Below are positions 42,557 to 50,644 of a DNA stretch of 64,000 nucleotides, one piece after another; the first letter of the stretch is position 1, and every line of letters starts with the position of its first letter. Position numbers and translations under genes: made by a program. Under the pieces are notes generated by a model. The model searched no databases and had not been told where the DNA came from. It was given only the letters and a program-made list of their open reading frames with translations. Source of the DNA: Methylophilus sp. 14 (GTDB lineage: Bacteria > Pseudomonadota > Gammaproteobacteria > Burkholderiales > Methylophilaceae); NCBI RefSeq assembly GCF_015354345.1, contig NZ_JADKYS010000002.1, positions 310,001-374,000 of the forward strand, read 5' to 3'.

Positions 42557-44233
42557 TTATGCGAATAGTGACCAGGCTTTTTGTACTGTCATCCAGATGC
42601 CGTAGCTGATGGGAATCAGCACTGCCAGCCATGCCAGTTTCACCAAGATGCCAGGCGTTTTCTGGTCATTTTGAGCGGCGCTAGTGGTCTCGCTGGCGGT
42701 TTTTTTGCCGCCACTTTGTTCTGCTGCCAATTCGCTATCTGACATAAAGTATTTGTCAGCGACCGGCCGTACCAGCAGGTTGGCTACAAAGCCGACACCC
42801 AGCAAGGCCGCCAGCGTCATAAAGATAGGCGCATAAATATCGGCATAGGGAACATTGGCTTCCAGTCGTACATCGTGCAGGTAGTTCACAATCACTGGCC
42901 CCAGGATGCCTGCGGTTGACCAGGCAGTGAGCAGGCGGCCGTGGATGGCCCCCACAAACTGCGTGCCGAACAAGTCAGCCAGATAAGCCGGAATCGTGGC
43001 AAAGCCGCCGCCGTACATCGAGGCGATGATGCAGAACACCAGCAGGAACAAGGCCAGTTGATGATGATTTGCTGCGTAAGTACCGCAAACATACATCATG
43101 ATGCCGAGGACAAAAAAGATGAAGTAAGTTGTTTGACGGCCCAGTTTGTCTGACGAAGTGGCCCAGCCAATACGGCCAAAAATATTAAACAGTGAAATCA
43201 GCCCGACAAATCCGGCGCCTACCGCTGCGGCAGCGGCTGTGAGGGCTTCGTCAGCCTTGATGTCGGCAAAGCCAAGCGTGGGCTGGCCAATCAATACGCC
43301 ACCAAATGTTTCCTGCAACATGGGGGCTGCCGCACCGATAATGCCAATCGCCGCAGATACGTTCATGCACAGAATCAGCCACAGTAACCAGAATTGCGGT
43401 GTTTTGTGCGCATTTTTCAGGTGCACATGGCGCGTGGCGACCAGGCGGTTGTGCTGGGTATCAGGCGGTGTCCAGCCAGCCGGTTTCCAGTTGGCGGCTG
43501 GCACGCGATAACCCAATGAGCCGCAGGTCATAAACACGGCATAAATCAGGGCCAGTACGACGAAGGTTTGCCATACGCCGGGGGCGGTTGGTGTGGCGAA
43601 GATGCTCATGAGTTTGGTGGCCAGTGGTGAGCCTATCATGGCGCCACCGCCAAAGCCCATGATCGCCAAGCCTGTGGCCATGCCGCGACGATCAGGAAAC
43701 CATTTGATCAGGGTAGACACGGGTGAAATATAGCCCAGCCCGAGGCCGATGCCGCCAATGACGCCACTCCCCAGCCACATCATCCACAGTTGGTGTTGAT
43801 AGACGCCGAGCGCCGAAATCAGCAGGCCGCCGCACCAGCAAAGCATGGCCACCAGGCCTGCTTTGCGTGGGCCAGCACGTTCCAGCCAGCCACCCCAGAC
43901 GGCGGCTGAGCAGCCCAGCAGCACAAAAAATAAGGTATACATCCAGCCGAGGTCAAACTGGGTCCAGTTGCAATCCGTAGCGGTCAGCGCTTTGGCGGTG
44001 CCTGCCAGTTTGTCGGCAAAGGTACTGGCCCCTGCGGCGCAGGCGGCGACTGGTTTGCCATCTGGCCCAGTGAGCGCGTTGCCCAGCGGTTTCCAGAAGA
44101 CGCTGAAGCCATAAGCCATGCCGATAGAAAGATGGACTGCCAGTGCTGCCGGTGGTACCAGCCAGCGATTGAAATGGTTGCCGGCGGTGATATGTTCTTT
44201 GGAAAGATTAAGCAAGATTAAAAACCCCTTCAT
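42557..44233 (-). CDS. OFA-family MFS transporter (oxalate/formate antiporter type)
   Basis: A 558-residue major facilitator protein with about 12-14 hydrophobic segments. OFA-family marks include LSIGMAYGFSVFWKPLG in helix 1, a GWLERAGPRKAGLVA loop, the GIGLGLGYISPVSTLIKWFPDRRGMATG block and FGRIGWATSSDKLGR. A 45-residue insert after helix 1 holds two cysteines, and a polar tail near residues 500-525 precedes a last hydrophobic helix (VKLAWLAVLIPISYGIW). Substrates in the family include oxalate, formate and other carboxylates; none is proven here. It diverges from phoB. Confidence 0.85.
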   Translation of the reverse strand: MKGFLILLNLSKEHITAGNHFNRWLVPPAALAVHLSIGMAYGFSVFWKPLGNALTGPDGKPVAACAAGASTFADKLAGTAKALTATDCNWTQFDLGWMYTLFFVLLGCSAAVWGGWLERAGPRKAGLVAMLCWCGGLLISALGVYQHQLWMMWLGSGVIGGIGLGLGYISPVSTLIKWFPDRRGMATGLAIMGFGGGAMIGSPLATKLMSIFATPTAPGVWQTFVVLALIYAVFMTCGSLGYRVPAANWKPAGWTPPDTQHNRLVATRHVHLKNAHKTPQFWLLWLILCMNVSAAIGIIGAAAPMLQETFGGVLIGQPTLGFADIKADEALTAAAAAVGAGFVGLISLFNIFGRIGWATSSDKLGRQTTYFIFFVLGIMMYVCGTYAANHHQLALFLLVFCIIASMYGGGFATIPAYLADLFGTQFVGAIHGRLLTAWSTAGILGPVIVNYLHDVRLEANVPYADIYAPIFMTLAALLGVGFVANLLVRPVADKYFMSDSELAAEQSGGKKTASETTSAAQNDQKTPGILVKLAWLAVLIPISYGIWMTVQKAWSLFA

Positions 44234-44302
44234 TTTTGTGCGTTACATCTTGTTACAATTTGCTTTAAAAGGCAATAACAGCAAAATTAAATTTATGTGA
44301 TG

Positions 44303-44320
44303 TTGTCATTAAAATGTCAT
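44303..44320 (+). promoter_or_regulatory. Pho box before phoB
   Basis: TTGTCAT (44303-44309), a four-base spacer TAAA, and ATGTCAT (44314-44320) form the direct repeat recognised by PhoB. A weak -10 (CATAAA, 44329-44334) lies at the correct distance. The site is 67 bases before the phoB ATG and also faces the divergent OFA transporter gene (start 44233). Confidence 0.8.
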
Positions 44321-44386
44321 AATTCATTCATAAACTGGCGAGCATTCAATCAATACTTTGATCTCAAATTGCTTAAAGGGAGTGTC

Positions 44387-45091
44387 ATGGCTGCAGCGAA
44401 CATTTTGGTGGTAGAAGACGAACCGGCGATCCAGGAATTGCTGGCGTTGAATATCAAACAAGCGGGGCATCATGCGATCCGTGCCACCAGCGTTGAACAT
44501 GCGCAAATGCTATTACGTGAAACCATGCCAGACCTGATCTTGCTGGACTGGATGTTGCCAGGCATGAGCGGCATTGAGTTTGCGCGTCGCCTGAAATCAG
44601 ACAGCCTGACCAAAGAAGTGCCGATTATCATGCTGACCGCCCGTGGCGACGAGTTTGATAAAGTACGCGGCCTGGAAGTCGGCGCCGATGATTATGTGAC
44701 CAAGCCGTTCAGTCCTCGCGAGTTGAATGCGCGTATCAAGGCGGTGTTGCGCAGACGTGCACCGCAAATGACGGATGATCCGATTGAAATTGCCGGGTTG
44801 CACCTAGACCCGACCACCCACCGCGTGACTGGCCATAATGTGCATATTCCACTGGGCCCAACCGAGTTTAAGTTGCTGCACTTCTTTATGACCAATCCTG
44901 AGCGCGTACATAGCCGTACGCAATTGCTGGATAAAGTCTGGGGTGACCGTGTGTTCGTCGAAGACCGTACGGTGGACGTGCATATTCGCCGCTTGCGCAA
45001 TGCACTAGTGGCTTCCAAGCATGAAGAAATGATCCAGACCGTGCGTGGTTCCGGTTATCGCTTCTCGGTACATACCGATCCCGGTAATTAA
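44387..45091 (+). CDS. phoB: Phosphate-regulon response regulator PhoB
   Basis: A 234-residue OmpR-class regulator. The receiver domain has acidic residues Glu10-Asp11, phospho-acceptor Asp54 ([10 protein letters not shown]), Thr84 and Lys106; the winged-helix domain carries [14 protein letters not shown] and [16 protein letters not shown], both diagnostic of PhoB. The ATG at 44387 is preceded by AAAGGGAG. A Pho box upstream implies autoregulation. The sensor kinase gene phoR does not follow, which is unusual. Confidence 0.93.
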   Translation: MAAANILVVEDEPAIQELLALNIKQAGHHAIRATSVEHAQMLLRETMPDLILLDWMLPGMSGIEFARRLKSDSLTKEVPIIMLTARGDEFDKVRGLEVGADDYVTKPFSPRELNARIKAVLRRRAPQMTDDPIEIAGLHLDPTTHRVTGHNVHIPLGPTEFKLLHFFMTNPERVHSRTQLLDKVWGDRVFVEDRTVDVHIRRLRNALVASKHEEMIQTVRGSGYRFSVHTDPGN

Positions 45092-45201
45092 TCTGGCAGT
45101 TTTGCCCAGATTTATTTGAGCGTGACAGGGGTCGCGCTCTATCCTCAGGCAGGGTGTCGTGATACGCTTGCGCGTGTTGATTTTTCACGATTAAATAGCC
45201 C

Positions 45202-46830
45202 ATGAAACACCTTTTTACCCAAGCTTGCTCAGCTGCCACGTATCGCTGGTTGATACGTTTCTTTTGGCTGGCGCTCATCCTTTGGGTAGCCCTCACGTTC
45301 CGCCAGCATGGCATCAGCAACGACGAGTATGTGCAGCATACTTACGGCCAGATGCTGCTCGACTGGTATCAGTCCGGCTTTAAAGACCAGGACGCTTTTC
45401 ACTACCGCAATCTCTACCTTTACGGCGGTCTGTTTGACATCATTGCCGCTGCGCTGGACCCCTATATCCCGATCATGATCTGGGATATTCGCCATTTGCT
45501 TTCGGCTTTGTTTGGCCTGCTGGGTTTTTACGGCGTCTCCAGGTTTGCGCATTTGCTGGGCGGTGAGCGTCTGGCGTTGCTGGCGATGACGCTGCTGTTC
45601 CTCACCGTGTCATGGTCTGGCACCATGTTTACGCATACCAAAGATGTGCCGTTTGCCACCTGCATGTTATGGGCACTGTATGCCACCGCGCTGGTGGTGC
45701 GTGATATGGAAAACGTCAGTGGTAAAGCCATTGTGTTGCTGGGGTTCGCGGTCGGCGGCGCCTTGGGCTTGCGCGTCGGCGGCGCTTTTGCCGTGATTTA
45801 TCTGGTGTTGCTGGTGCTTACTCGGGTCTTGCTCGACCATAGATCTGAACGCACCCCGATCTGGTCGCGCTTACTGCGTATGGTGGTTGTTTTGCTGCCT
45901 GCCGCCGTGCTGGCGTTTGTCTTTATGGCAATGTGCTGGCCGTGGAGTGTGATTGAGCCGGACAACCTGCTGGAAGCAGCCAAGTCCTTCTCGCATTTTG
46001 ACTTTAATATGCAGACCATTGCCAATGGCGTGGTCTACAACATCAGCGAAGTGCCTCGCAGCTACCTGTTCCAATACCTGGCAGTCAAATTGCCAGAGGC
46101 GGCTTTGTTGGGCATTGTCAGCCTGCCCGTGATGTGGTTAGCGTGCCGACCAGCTCTGCGCCTGGCTGATCAGTCTACACGTATGGTCATGTACACTTTG
46201 TTGATGGGCATCTTATTCCCGCTCGTTTTTGTGATGGATGACCGGCCAGCACTCTATAACGGCGTGCGCCACTTTACCTTTTTGTTGCCTTTGCTGGCGA
46301 TTTTCTCCGCTTGGACTATTGTGGCCGTGTGGCAGGCATTGGCCACTAGCAAATTACAGGCGCGAGTGGCTTATCAAGCGATTTGGACGGGCGTGATGGC
46401 TGGCCTGATGCTGGTGACGCTGGTCGATATTGTGCAACTGCATCCATACCAATACACCAGACTCAACCGCCTGGCAGGGGATCAAACGCAGGCCCAGTTT
46501 AAGTGGGAGGGCGATTACTGGTCGAGCGCCTTACGTGCCGCCACCGATCAACTCACCGAGATGCCTTTGCCTGCGCGTGACAAACCCTACTGGGTGGCCG
46601 CTTGTGTGGATACCCCGCAAATCGAACCTTACCTGGATGGCCGTTTTAGCGTCACCCGCCGTTGGGAAGAGGCCGACTTTTTCCTGTCCACCACCAATAT
46701 GCATTGCCATGAGGTCATGAAGGGCAAGCTGGTTGGGGGGGTGCAGCGGCAGGGCATGTGGCTGGCCGTGATTAAAGATCGTCGCCAATTACAAGGGGCT
46801 GACCGTCTGGCCACCCCGGCTAAAAACTAG
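45202..46830 (+). CDS. GT-C type membrane glycosyltransferase (ArnT/FlmK-like)
   Basis: A 542-residue inner-membrane protein with about ten to twelve helices and a soluble C-terminal part. The first periplasmic loop carries Asp-Glu (GISNDEYVQHTYG), the acidic motif of polyprenyl-phosphate sugar transferases. The rest (FTHTKDVPFATCMLWALY, PAALYNGVRHFTFLLPLL) is typical of PMT/ArnT-like GT39/GT83 proteins. With the GT2, GtrA and YdjC-type genes that follow it forms a set like that adding hexosamine to lipid A phosphates in Francisella and Bordetella; acceptor and sugar are inferred. Confidence 0.75.
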   Translation: MKHLFTQACSAATYRWLIRFFWLALILWVALTFRQHGISNDEYVQHTYGQMLLDWYQSGFKDQDAFHYRNLYLYGGLFDIIAAALDPYIPIMIWDIRHLLSALFGLLGFYGVSRFAHLLGGERLALLAMTLLFLTVSWSGTMFTHTKDVPFATCMLWALYATALVVRDMENVSGKAIVLLGFAVGGALGLRVGGAFAVIYLVLLVLTRVLLDHRSERTPIWSRLLRMVVVLLPAAVLAFVFMAMCWPWSVIEPDNLLEAAKSFSHFDFNMQTIANGVVYNISEVPRSYLFQYLAVKLPEAALLGIVSLPVMWLACRPALRLADQSTRMVMYTLLMGILFPLVFVMDDRPALYNGVRHFTFLLPLLAIFSAWTIVAVWQALATSKLQARVAYQAIWTGVMAGLMLVTLVDIVQLHPYQYTRLNRLAGDQTQAQFKWEGDYWSSALRAATDQLTEMPLPARDKPYWVAACVDTPQIEPYLDGRFSVTRRWEEADFFLSTTNMHCHEVMKGKLVGGVQRQGMWLAVIKDRRQLQGADRLATPAKN

Positions 46831-46871
46831 CGCCAATCCACTACAATAACCGCACCGAACCTGCTAACCTG

Positions 46872-47855
46872 ATGACCATGACTACTGTTGACGCTCACCG
46901 CCCTACCGCCCAGCCGCATATCACGGTGATGGTGCCTGCTTACAATGAAGAAAAAAACATTGCACATACGCTGCAAAATATCCGTAGCGTGTTGCAGCAG
47001 ATGTCACCGCATTGGGATATGGTAGTGGTCGATGATGGCAGCCGTGACCAGACCTCACAGGTGGTGCAGTCACTGGTGGAAGAGTGCCATGTCACTTTGG
47101 TCAGGTTTTCGCGTAACTTTGGCAAAGAAAACGCCATTAGCGCTGGCCTGAGTTATGCCAAAGGTGACGTGGTTATCTGCATGGATGCGGATGGCCAACA
47201 TGCTTCAGAGCTCATGTTTACCATGCTGGAAAAGTGGCGTGAAGGCTATGACATGGTGTATGCCGTGCGCCAGGACCGTGAGCAGGAGTCTTCCTTTAAA
47301 TTATGGGGTTCGCGCCTGTTTTACCGCATGATGAGCGCCAGTACCCATGTTGAAATCCCGCGTGATGCGGGTGATTTCCGCCTGATGAACCGCGCGGTGG
47401 TGGATGCTTTGTGCGCTTTGCCTGAGCGTAACCGTTTTATGAAAGGCATTTATGCCTGGGTCGGCTACAAGTCCATCGGCATTCCTTATACGCCTTTGCC
47501 ACGTTTGCATGGCGAGAGTGCTTATTCAAAACTCAAATTGATTGCCCTGGCGTGGACGGGCATTACCAGTTTCTCGGTCTTGCCATTGCGCCTGGCCAGT
47601 TTAACCGGTGCCACACTTGCCTTGTTGGCATTTGCCTATGGCGCCGTGGTGGTGATTGATGCCTTGTTTTTCCATGAATCTGTGCCTGGTTGGCCGACGG
47701 TGGTGGCCAGCATGATGTTCTTCGCTGGTGTGCAACTGCTGTTTATTGGTGTGCTTGGCGAATACCTCGCCCGCGTCTATGACGAAGTCAAAGGCCGTCC
47801 GCCTTATATTGTGGCTGAAGTCGTTGCGCCTGTCGCAACGAGGCGCCAGCCCTGA
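46872..47855 (+). CDS. Polyprenyl-phosphate glycosyltransferase, GT2 (GtrB/ArnC/DPM1-like)
   Basis: A 327-residue membrane-anchored GT2 enzyme. The catalytic domain starts ITVMVPAYNEEKNIAHTL and carries VVVDDGSRDQT, CMDADGQHA (DxD) and RDAGDFRLMNRAVVDAL; two C-terminal helices (about 225-250 and 262-290) anchor it. Such enzymes load a sugar from UDP or GDP onto undecaprenyl phosphate on the cytoplasmic side. It is 41 bases after the GT-C gene and 8 before gtrA. Confidence 0.88.
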   Translation: MTMTTVDAHRPTAQPHITVMVPAYNEEKNIAHTLQNIRSVLQQMSPHWDMVVVDDGSRDQTSQVVQSLVEECHVTLVRFSRNFGKENAISAGLSYAKGDVVICMDADGQHASELMFTMLEKWREGYDMVYAVRQDREQESSFKLWGSRLFYRMMSASTHVEIPRDAGDFRLMNRAVVDALCALPERNRFMKGIYAWVGYKSIGIPYTPLPRLHGESAYSKLKLIALAWTGITSFSVLPLRLASLTGATLALLAFAYGAVVVIDALFFHESVPGWPTVVASMMFFAGVQLLFIGVLGEYLARVYDEVKGRPPYIVAEVVAPVATRRQP

Positions 47856-47863
47856 GTGTTGAT

Positions 47864-48238
47864 ATGCGCGCCTCGGTCTTAGGGTTTGTCAGCGTCGGTG
47901 CACTGGCGGCGGCCGTGCATTATGTTGTGGCATTGCTGGCACACGCCTGGGGCTGGCAGCCTGCAGGGGCGAATTGGCTAGGCTTTTTATGCGCCTTTCC
48001 CGTGAGTTATATTGGGCATCGCCGCTGGTCGTTTCGTGGCACACAGGCCAGCCATGTGGCTGCCTTTTTCAAATTTCTGGCCGTGGCCTTGCTTGGCTTT
48101 TTTGGCAACCAGGCCTTGTTGTGGCTGGCGTTAACTTATACGCCATTGCCTTTTTGGTTTGTGCTTGGTGTGGTGATGGTGTTGATTGCGGTCAGCACCT
48201 GGTTGCTGAGCCGTTTCTGGGCTTTTCAGCATGATTAA
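47864..48238 (+). CDS. GtrA family membrane protein
   Basis: A 124-residue protein with four hydrophobic helices and the GtrA patterns FVSVGALAAAVHYVVALLAH, NWLGFLCAFPVSYIGHRRWSF and STWLLSRFWAF. GtrA proteins are proposed to flip polyprenyl-phosphate sugars to the periplasm. Its position directly after the GT2 gene supports that role for the product of the pathway. Confidence 0.87.
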   Translation: MRASVLGFVSVGALAAAVHYVVALLAHAWGWQPAGANWLGFLCAFPVSYIGHRRWSFRGTQASHVAAFFKFLAVALLGFFGNQALLWLALTYTPLPFWFVLGVVMVLIAVSTWLLSRFWAFQHD

Positions 48239-48246
48239 GGCGTTGT

Positions 48247-49077
48247 ATGGCTAAGGTGATTATTTGTGCAGATGACTATGCCCAGTCGGCCGCGATTGAT
48301 GCCGCTATCCTGACGCTGATTGAGCGCGGGATATTAACCGCCACCTCTTGCATGACGCTGAGTCCACGCTGGCCAGAGAGTGCGCGGCAGCTCACCCCGC
48401 AATTGCGCATCAAGGCAGACCTTGGCCTGCATCTCGATTTCACCCAGTTTTCGCGTAGCATGCGAGTCTCTCATCCCGTGCTGGTGGTACGTAGCTTAAC
48501 TGGCTTGCTCAGCACACAAACCGTGATGGCCAATATCAAGCAACAGCTGGATGCGTTTGAAGATGCGTTACATACGCCGCCAGATTATATTGATGGCCAT
48601 TTACACGTCCATCAGCTGCCCATCATCCGTGAGGCACTGCTCACCATTTTGCAACATCGATACAGCCACTTGGCCCCGGCTAAGCGGCCATGGTTGCGCA
48701 TATCCAGTCCCCCGGTTGGCAGTGGTCTCAAGGCGCGTATCATCCATTGGCTGGGGGCAGAAAAGCTGAAGCAACTGGCTGCGGCGGCCGGGTTCCGTGT
48801 GTCACCCATATTATTGGGCGTATATGATTTCCAGGGGGATGCCGCAGCCTATCAGGCGCGTTGGTTACACTGGGCCAGACAACTCAAGCAACTGGACATC
48901 CCTGAAAAAGACCTGCCCCCCGTCCTGATGTGCCATCCGGCACGCCCGACACAAGTCATCGACCCGCATGACCCAATCGCCATCGCCAGGATGATTGAAT
49001 GGCAAGTCATGCAGTCGGCCGACTTTTCTGCCTGGCTGACCATGGCGGATATACAAGCTGTTAAAGGCGCATCGTGA
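48247..49077 (+). CDS. YdjC/ChbG-family carbohydrate deacetylase (NaxD/HpnK-like)
   Basis: A 276-residue polysaccharide-deacetylase-like TIM-barrel enzyme. Metal and catalytic residues are Asp9-Asp10 (IICADDYAQ), His62 (LGLHLDFT) and His118/His120 in YIDGHLHVHQLP. It carries no signal peptide, so it would act at the cytoplasmic face. In Francisella NaxD and Bordetella LgmC, relatives of this fold deacetylate undecaprenyl-phosphate hexosamine; in hopanoid loci HpnK is another relative. Context with GT2, GtrA and GT-C favours the first role. Confidence 0.8.
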   Translation: MAKVIICADDYAQSAAIDAAILTLIERGILTATSCMTLSPRWPESARQLTPQLRIKADLGLHLDFTQFSRSMRVSHPVLVVRSLTGLLSTQTVMANIKQQLDAFEDALHTPPDYIDGHLHVHQLPIIREALLTILQHRYSHLAPAKRPWLRISSPPVGSGLKARIIHWLGAEKLKQLAAAAGFRVSPILLGVYDFQGDAAAYQARWLHWARQLKQLDIPEKDLPPVLMCHPARPTQVIDPHDPIAIARMIEWQVMQSADFSAWLTMADIQAVKGAS

Positions 49078-49087
49078 AAGGGTCGCA

Positions 49088-50566
49088 TTGAGTTTTGTTC
49101 AGGCCTGGGCAAGTCATGCCCCCATGTGGCAACGCGCCACAGTGGCACTATTGATAGGCGCGCTTAGCGTATTTGGTTTTGCGCCCTATGGTTTGTTCTG
49201 GCTGCCCTGGCTCACCTTGGCGGTGCTGCTTTACTTATGGCAACAGGCGGCCACACCTGCACAGGTCTTTAAACTGGGCCTGGCCTTCGGTCTCGGCCTG
49301 TATGGATTTGGCATCTATTGGATTTACATCAGTCTGCATATCTTTGGCGGCATGCCCTGGTGGTTTGCCGGGTTTGCCACCTTGTGCCTGTGTGCATTTA
49401 TGGCGCTGTTTCCGGCACTTGCCGGTTACCTGGCCAAGCGATTGCGGTATTTGTTGTGGGCCGCACCGCTGTTGTGGGCGTTGTCAGACTGGGTGCGTAG
49501 CTGGATTTTCACCGGCTTCCCCTGGTTAACGCTAGGCTATACGCAGGCACCAGACAGCCCATTGGCAGGGTTCTTACCCGTGCTGGGTGTCTATGGCGTC
49601 TCTGCGCTGGTGATGCTGTTTGCGGCCTGTTTGGTCGCAGTGGCTAGCTCTGGTCAGCGTTTGCGCGTCGCAGTTGTCCTGTTGATTTTGCTCATCAGTG
49701 GCAGTGCGCTTACCCAGGTGCCGTGGACCAAGCCTGTCGGCAAGTCAGTCAGTGTGGCCTTGTTGCAAGGCAATATCAGCCAAACCATCAAATGGTCGCC
49801 CGAGCATGCCGAACAGACATTACGTCAATATTTCGACATGGTGCAGCAAGCCAACGCGCAGTTAATCGTCCTGCCGGAAACCGCGTTACCCGTATTGCTT
49901 GAACAGCTTGCCCCTGTGTACCTCGATGCACTGAAACAACACGCACAAAAACAGCAAGGCGATTTGCTGGTCGGTGTCGTAGAAAGTAAGCAGGGTGAAT
50001 ACTTTAATAGCGCTATCAGTCTCGGCGCGTCACCCAACCAATCCTATTCCAAAAGCCACCTGGTGCCTTTCGGCGAATTTATTCCACTCAAAAGCGTGTT
50101 CGGCTGGATTTACCGCGACTGGCTGCATATGCCGCTGAGTGATTTATCGCGCGGTACCTCTAAAAAACCACTGCTCATCGCCGGGCAAAAAGTCGGCGTC
50201 AACATCTGTTACGAAGACGTATTTGGCGAAGAAATTGCACAACAACTGCCGCAAGCAGAGTTGCTGGTGAATATCAGCAACGATGCCTGGTATGGCCAAT
50301 CGTTTGCGGCGGATCAGCATATGCAGTTTAGCCAGGTGCGTGCGATAGAAACCGGACGCATGGTGTTGCGTAGCACCAATACCGGGGCGACGGCCATTAT
50401 TGATAAAAACGGGCAGGTAATTCAACATGCGCCACATGATGAGGCGGTGGTCTTGACCGGGAATGCGCAGAGTTATCGTGGGCAGACGCCTTATGTGTGG
50501 TGGGGGAACTGGGCGTTTCTGGTGTTGAGTGTTGGTGGGTTGTTTTGGATTTGGCTGAGAAGGTAA
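49088..50566 (+). CDS. lnt: Apolipoprotein N-acyltransferase
   Basis: A 492-residue Lnt that adds the third acyl chain to lipoproteins. Six or more helices in the first 205 residues are followed by the nitrilase-like domain with catalytic Glu264 (VLPETALP), Lys322 (YSKSHLVPFGEF) and Cys374 (VNICYEDVF), and a last anchoring helix. The start is a TTG at 49088 with AAAGGG upstream; the first ATG (Met13) would trim the N-terminus. The final codons overlap the conserved module preceding palindromic element copy C. Confidence 0.95.
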   Translation: MSFVQAWASHAPMWQRATVALLIGALSVFGFAPYGLFWLPWLTLAVLLYLWQQAATPAQVFKLGLAFGLGLYGFGIYWIYISLHIFGGMPWWFAGFATLCLCAFMALFPALAGYLAKRLRYLLWAAPLLWALSDWVRSWIFTGFPWLTLGYTQAPDSPLAGFLPVLGVYGVSALVMLFAACLVAVASSGQRLRVAVVLLILLISGSALTQVPWTKPVGKSVSVALLQGNISQTIKWSPEHAEQTLRQYFDMVQQANAQLIVLPETALPVLLEQLAPVYLDALKQHAQKQQGDLLVGVVESKQGEYFNSAISLGASPNQSYSKSHLVPFGEFIPLKSVFGWIYRDWLHMPLSDLSRGTSKKPLLIAGQKVGVNICYEDVFGEEIAQQLPQAELLVNISNDAWYGQSFAADQHMQFSQVRAIETGRMVLRSTNTGATAIIDKNGQVIQHAPHDEAVVLTGNAQSYRGQTPYVWWGNWAFLVLSVGGLFWIWLRR

Positions 50567-50644
50567 TTCTTTAGGTTTGTGGTTGTAAGTTATTGTAGGG
50601 TGGGCATCGATGCCCACGCGGTTGTGGTTGTTTGTTAGGTTGCC
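50556..50644. repeat. Conserved upstream module of palindromic element, copy C
   Basis: TGAGAAGGTAATTCTT (50556-50571) covers the last codons of lnt and matches 15-16 bases at the arfB stop before copy B. GGTGGGCATCGATGCCCACG (50600-50619) is a perfect hairpin-forming palindrome (TGGGCATCGATGCCCA), and TTGTTTGTTAGGTT (50628-50641) is identical to copy B. It belongs to the 676-base gene-free interval 50567-51242. Confidence 0.6.
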
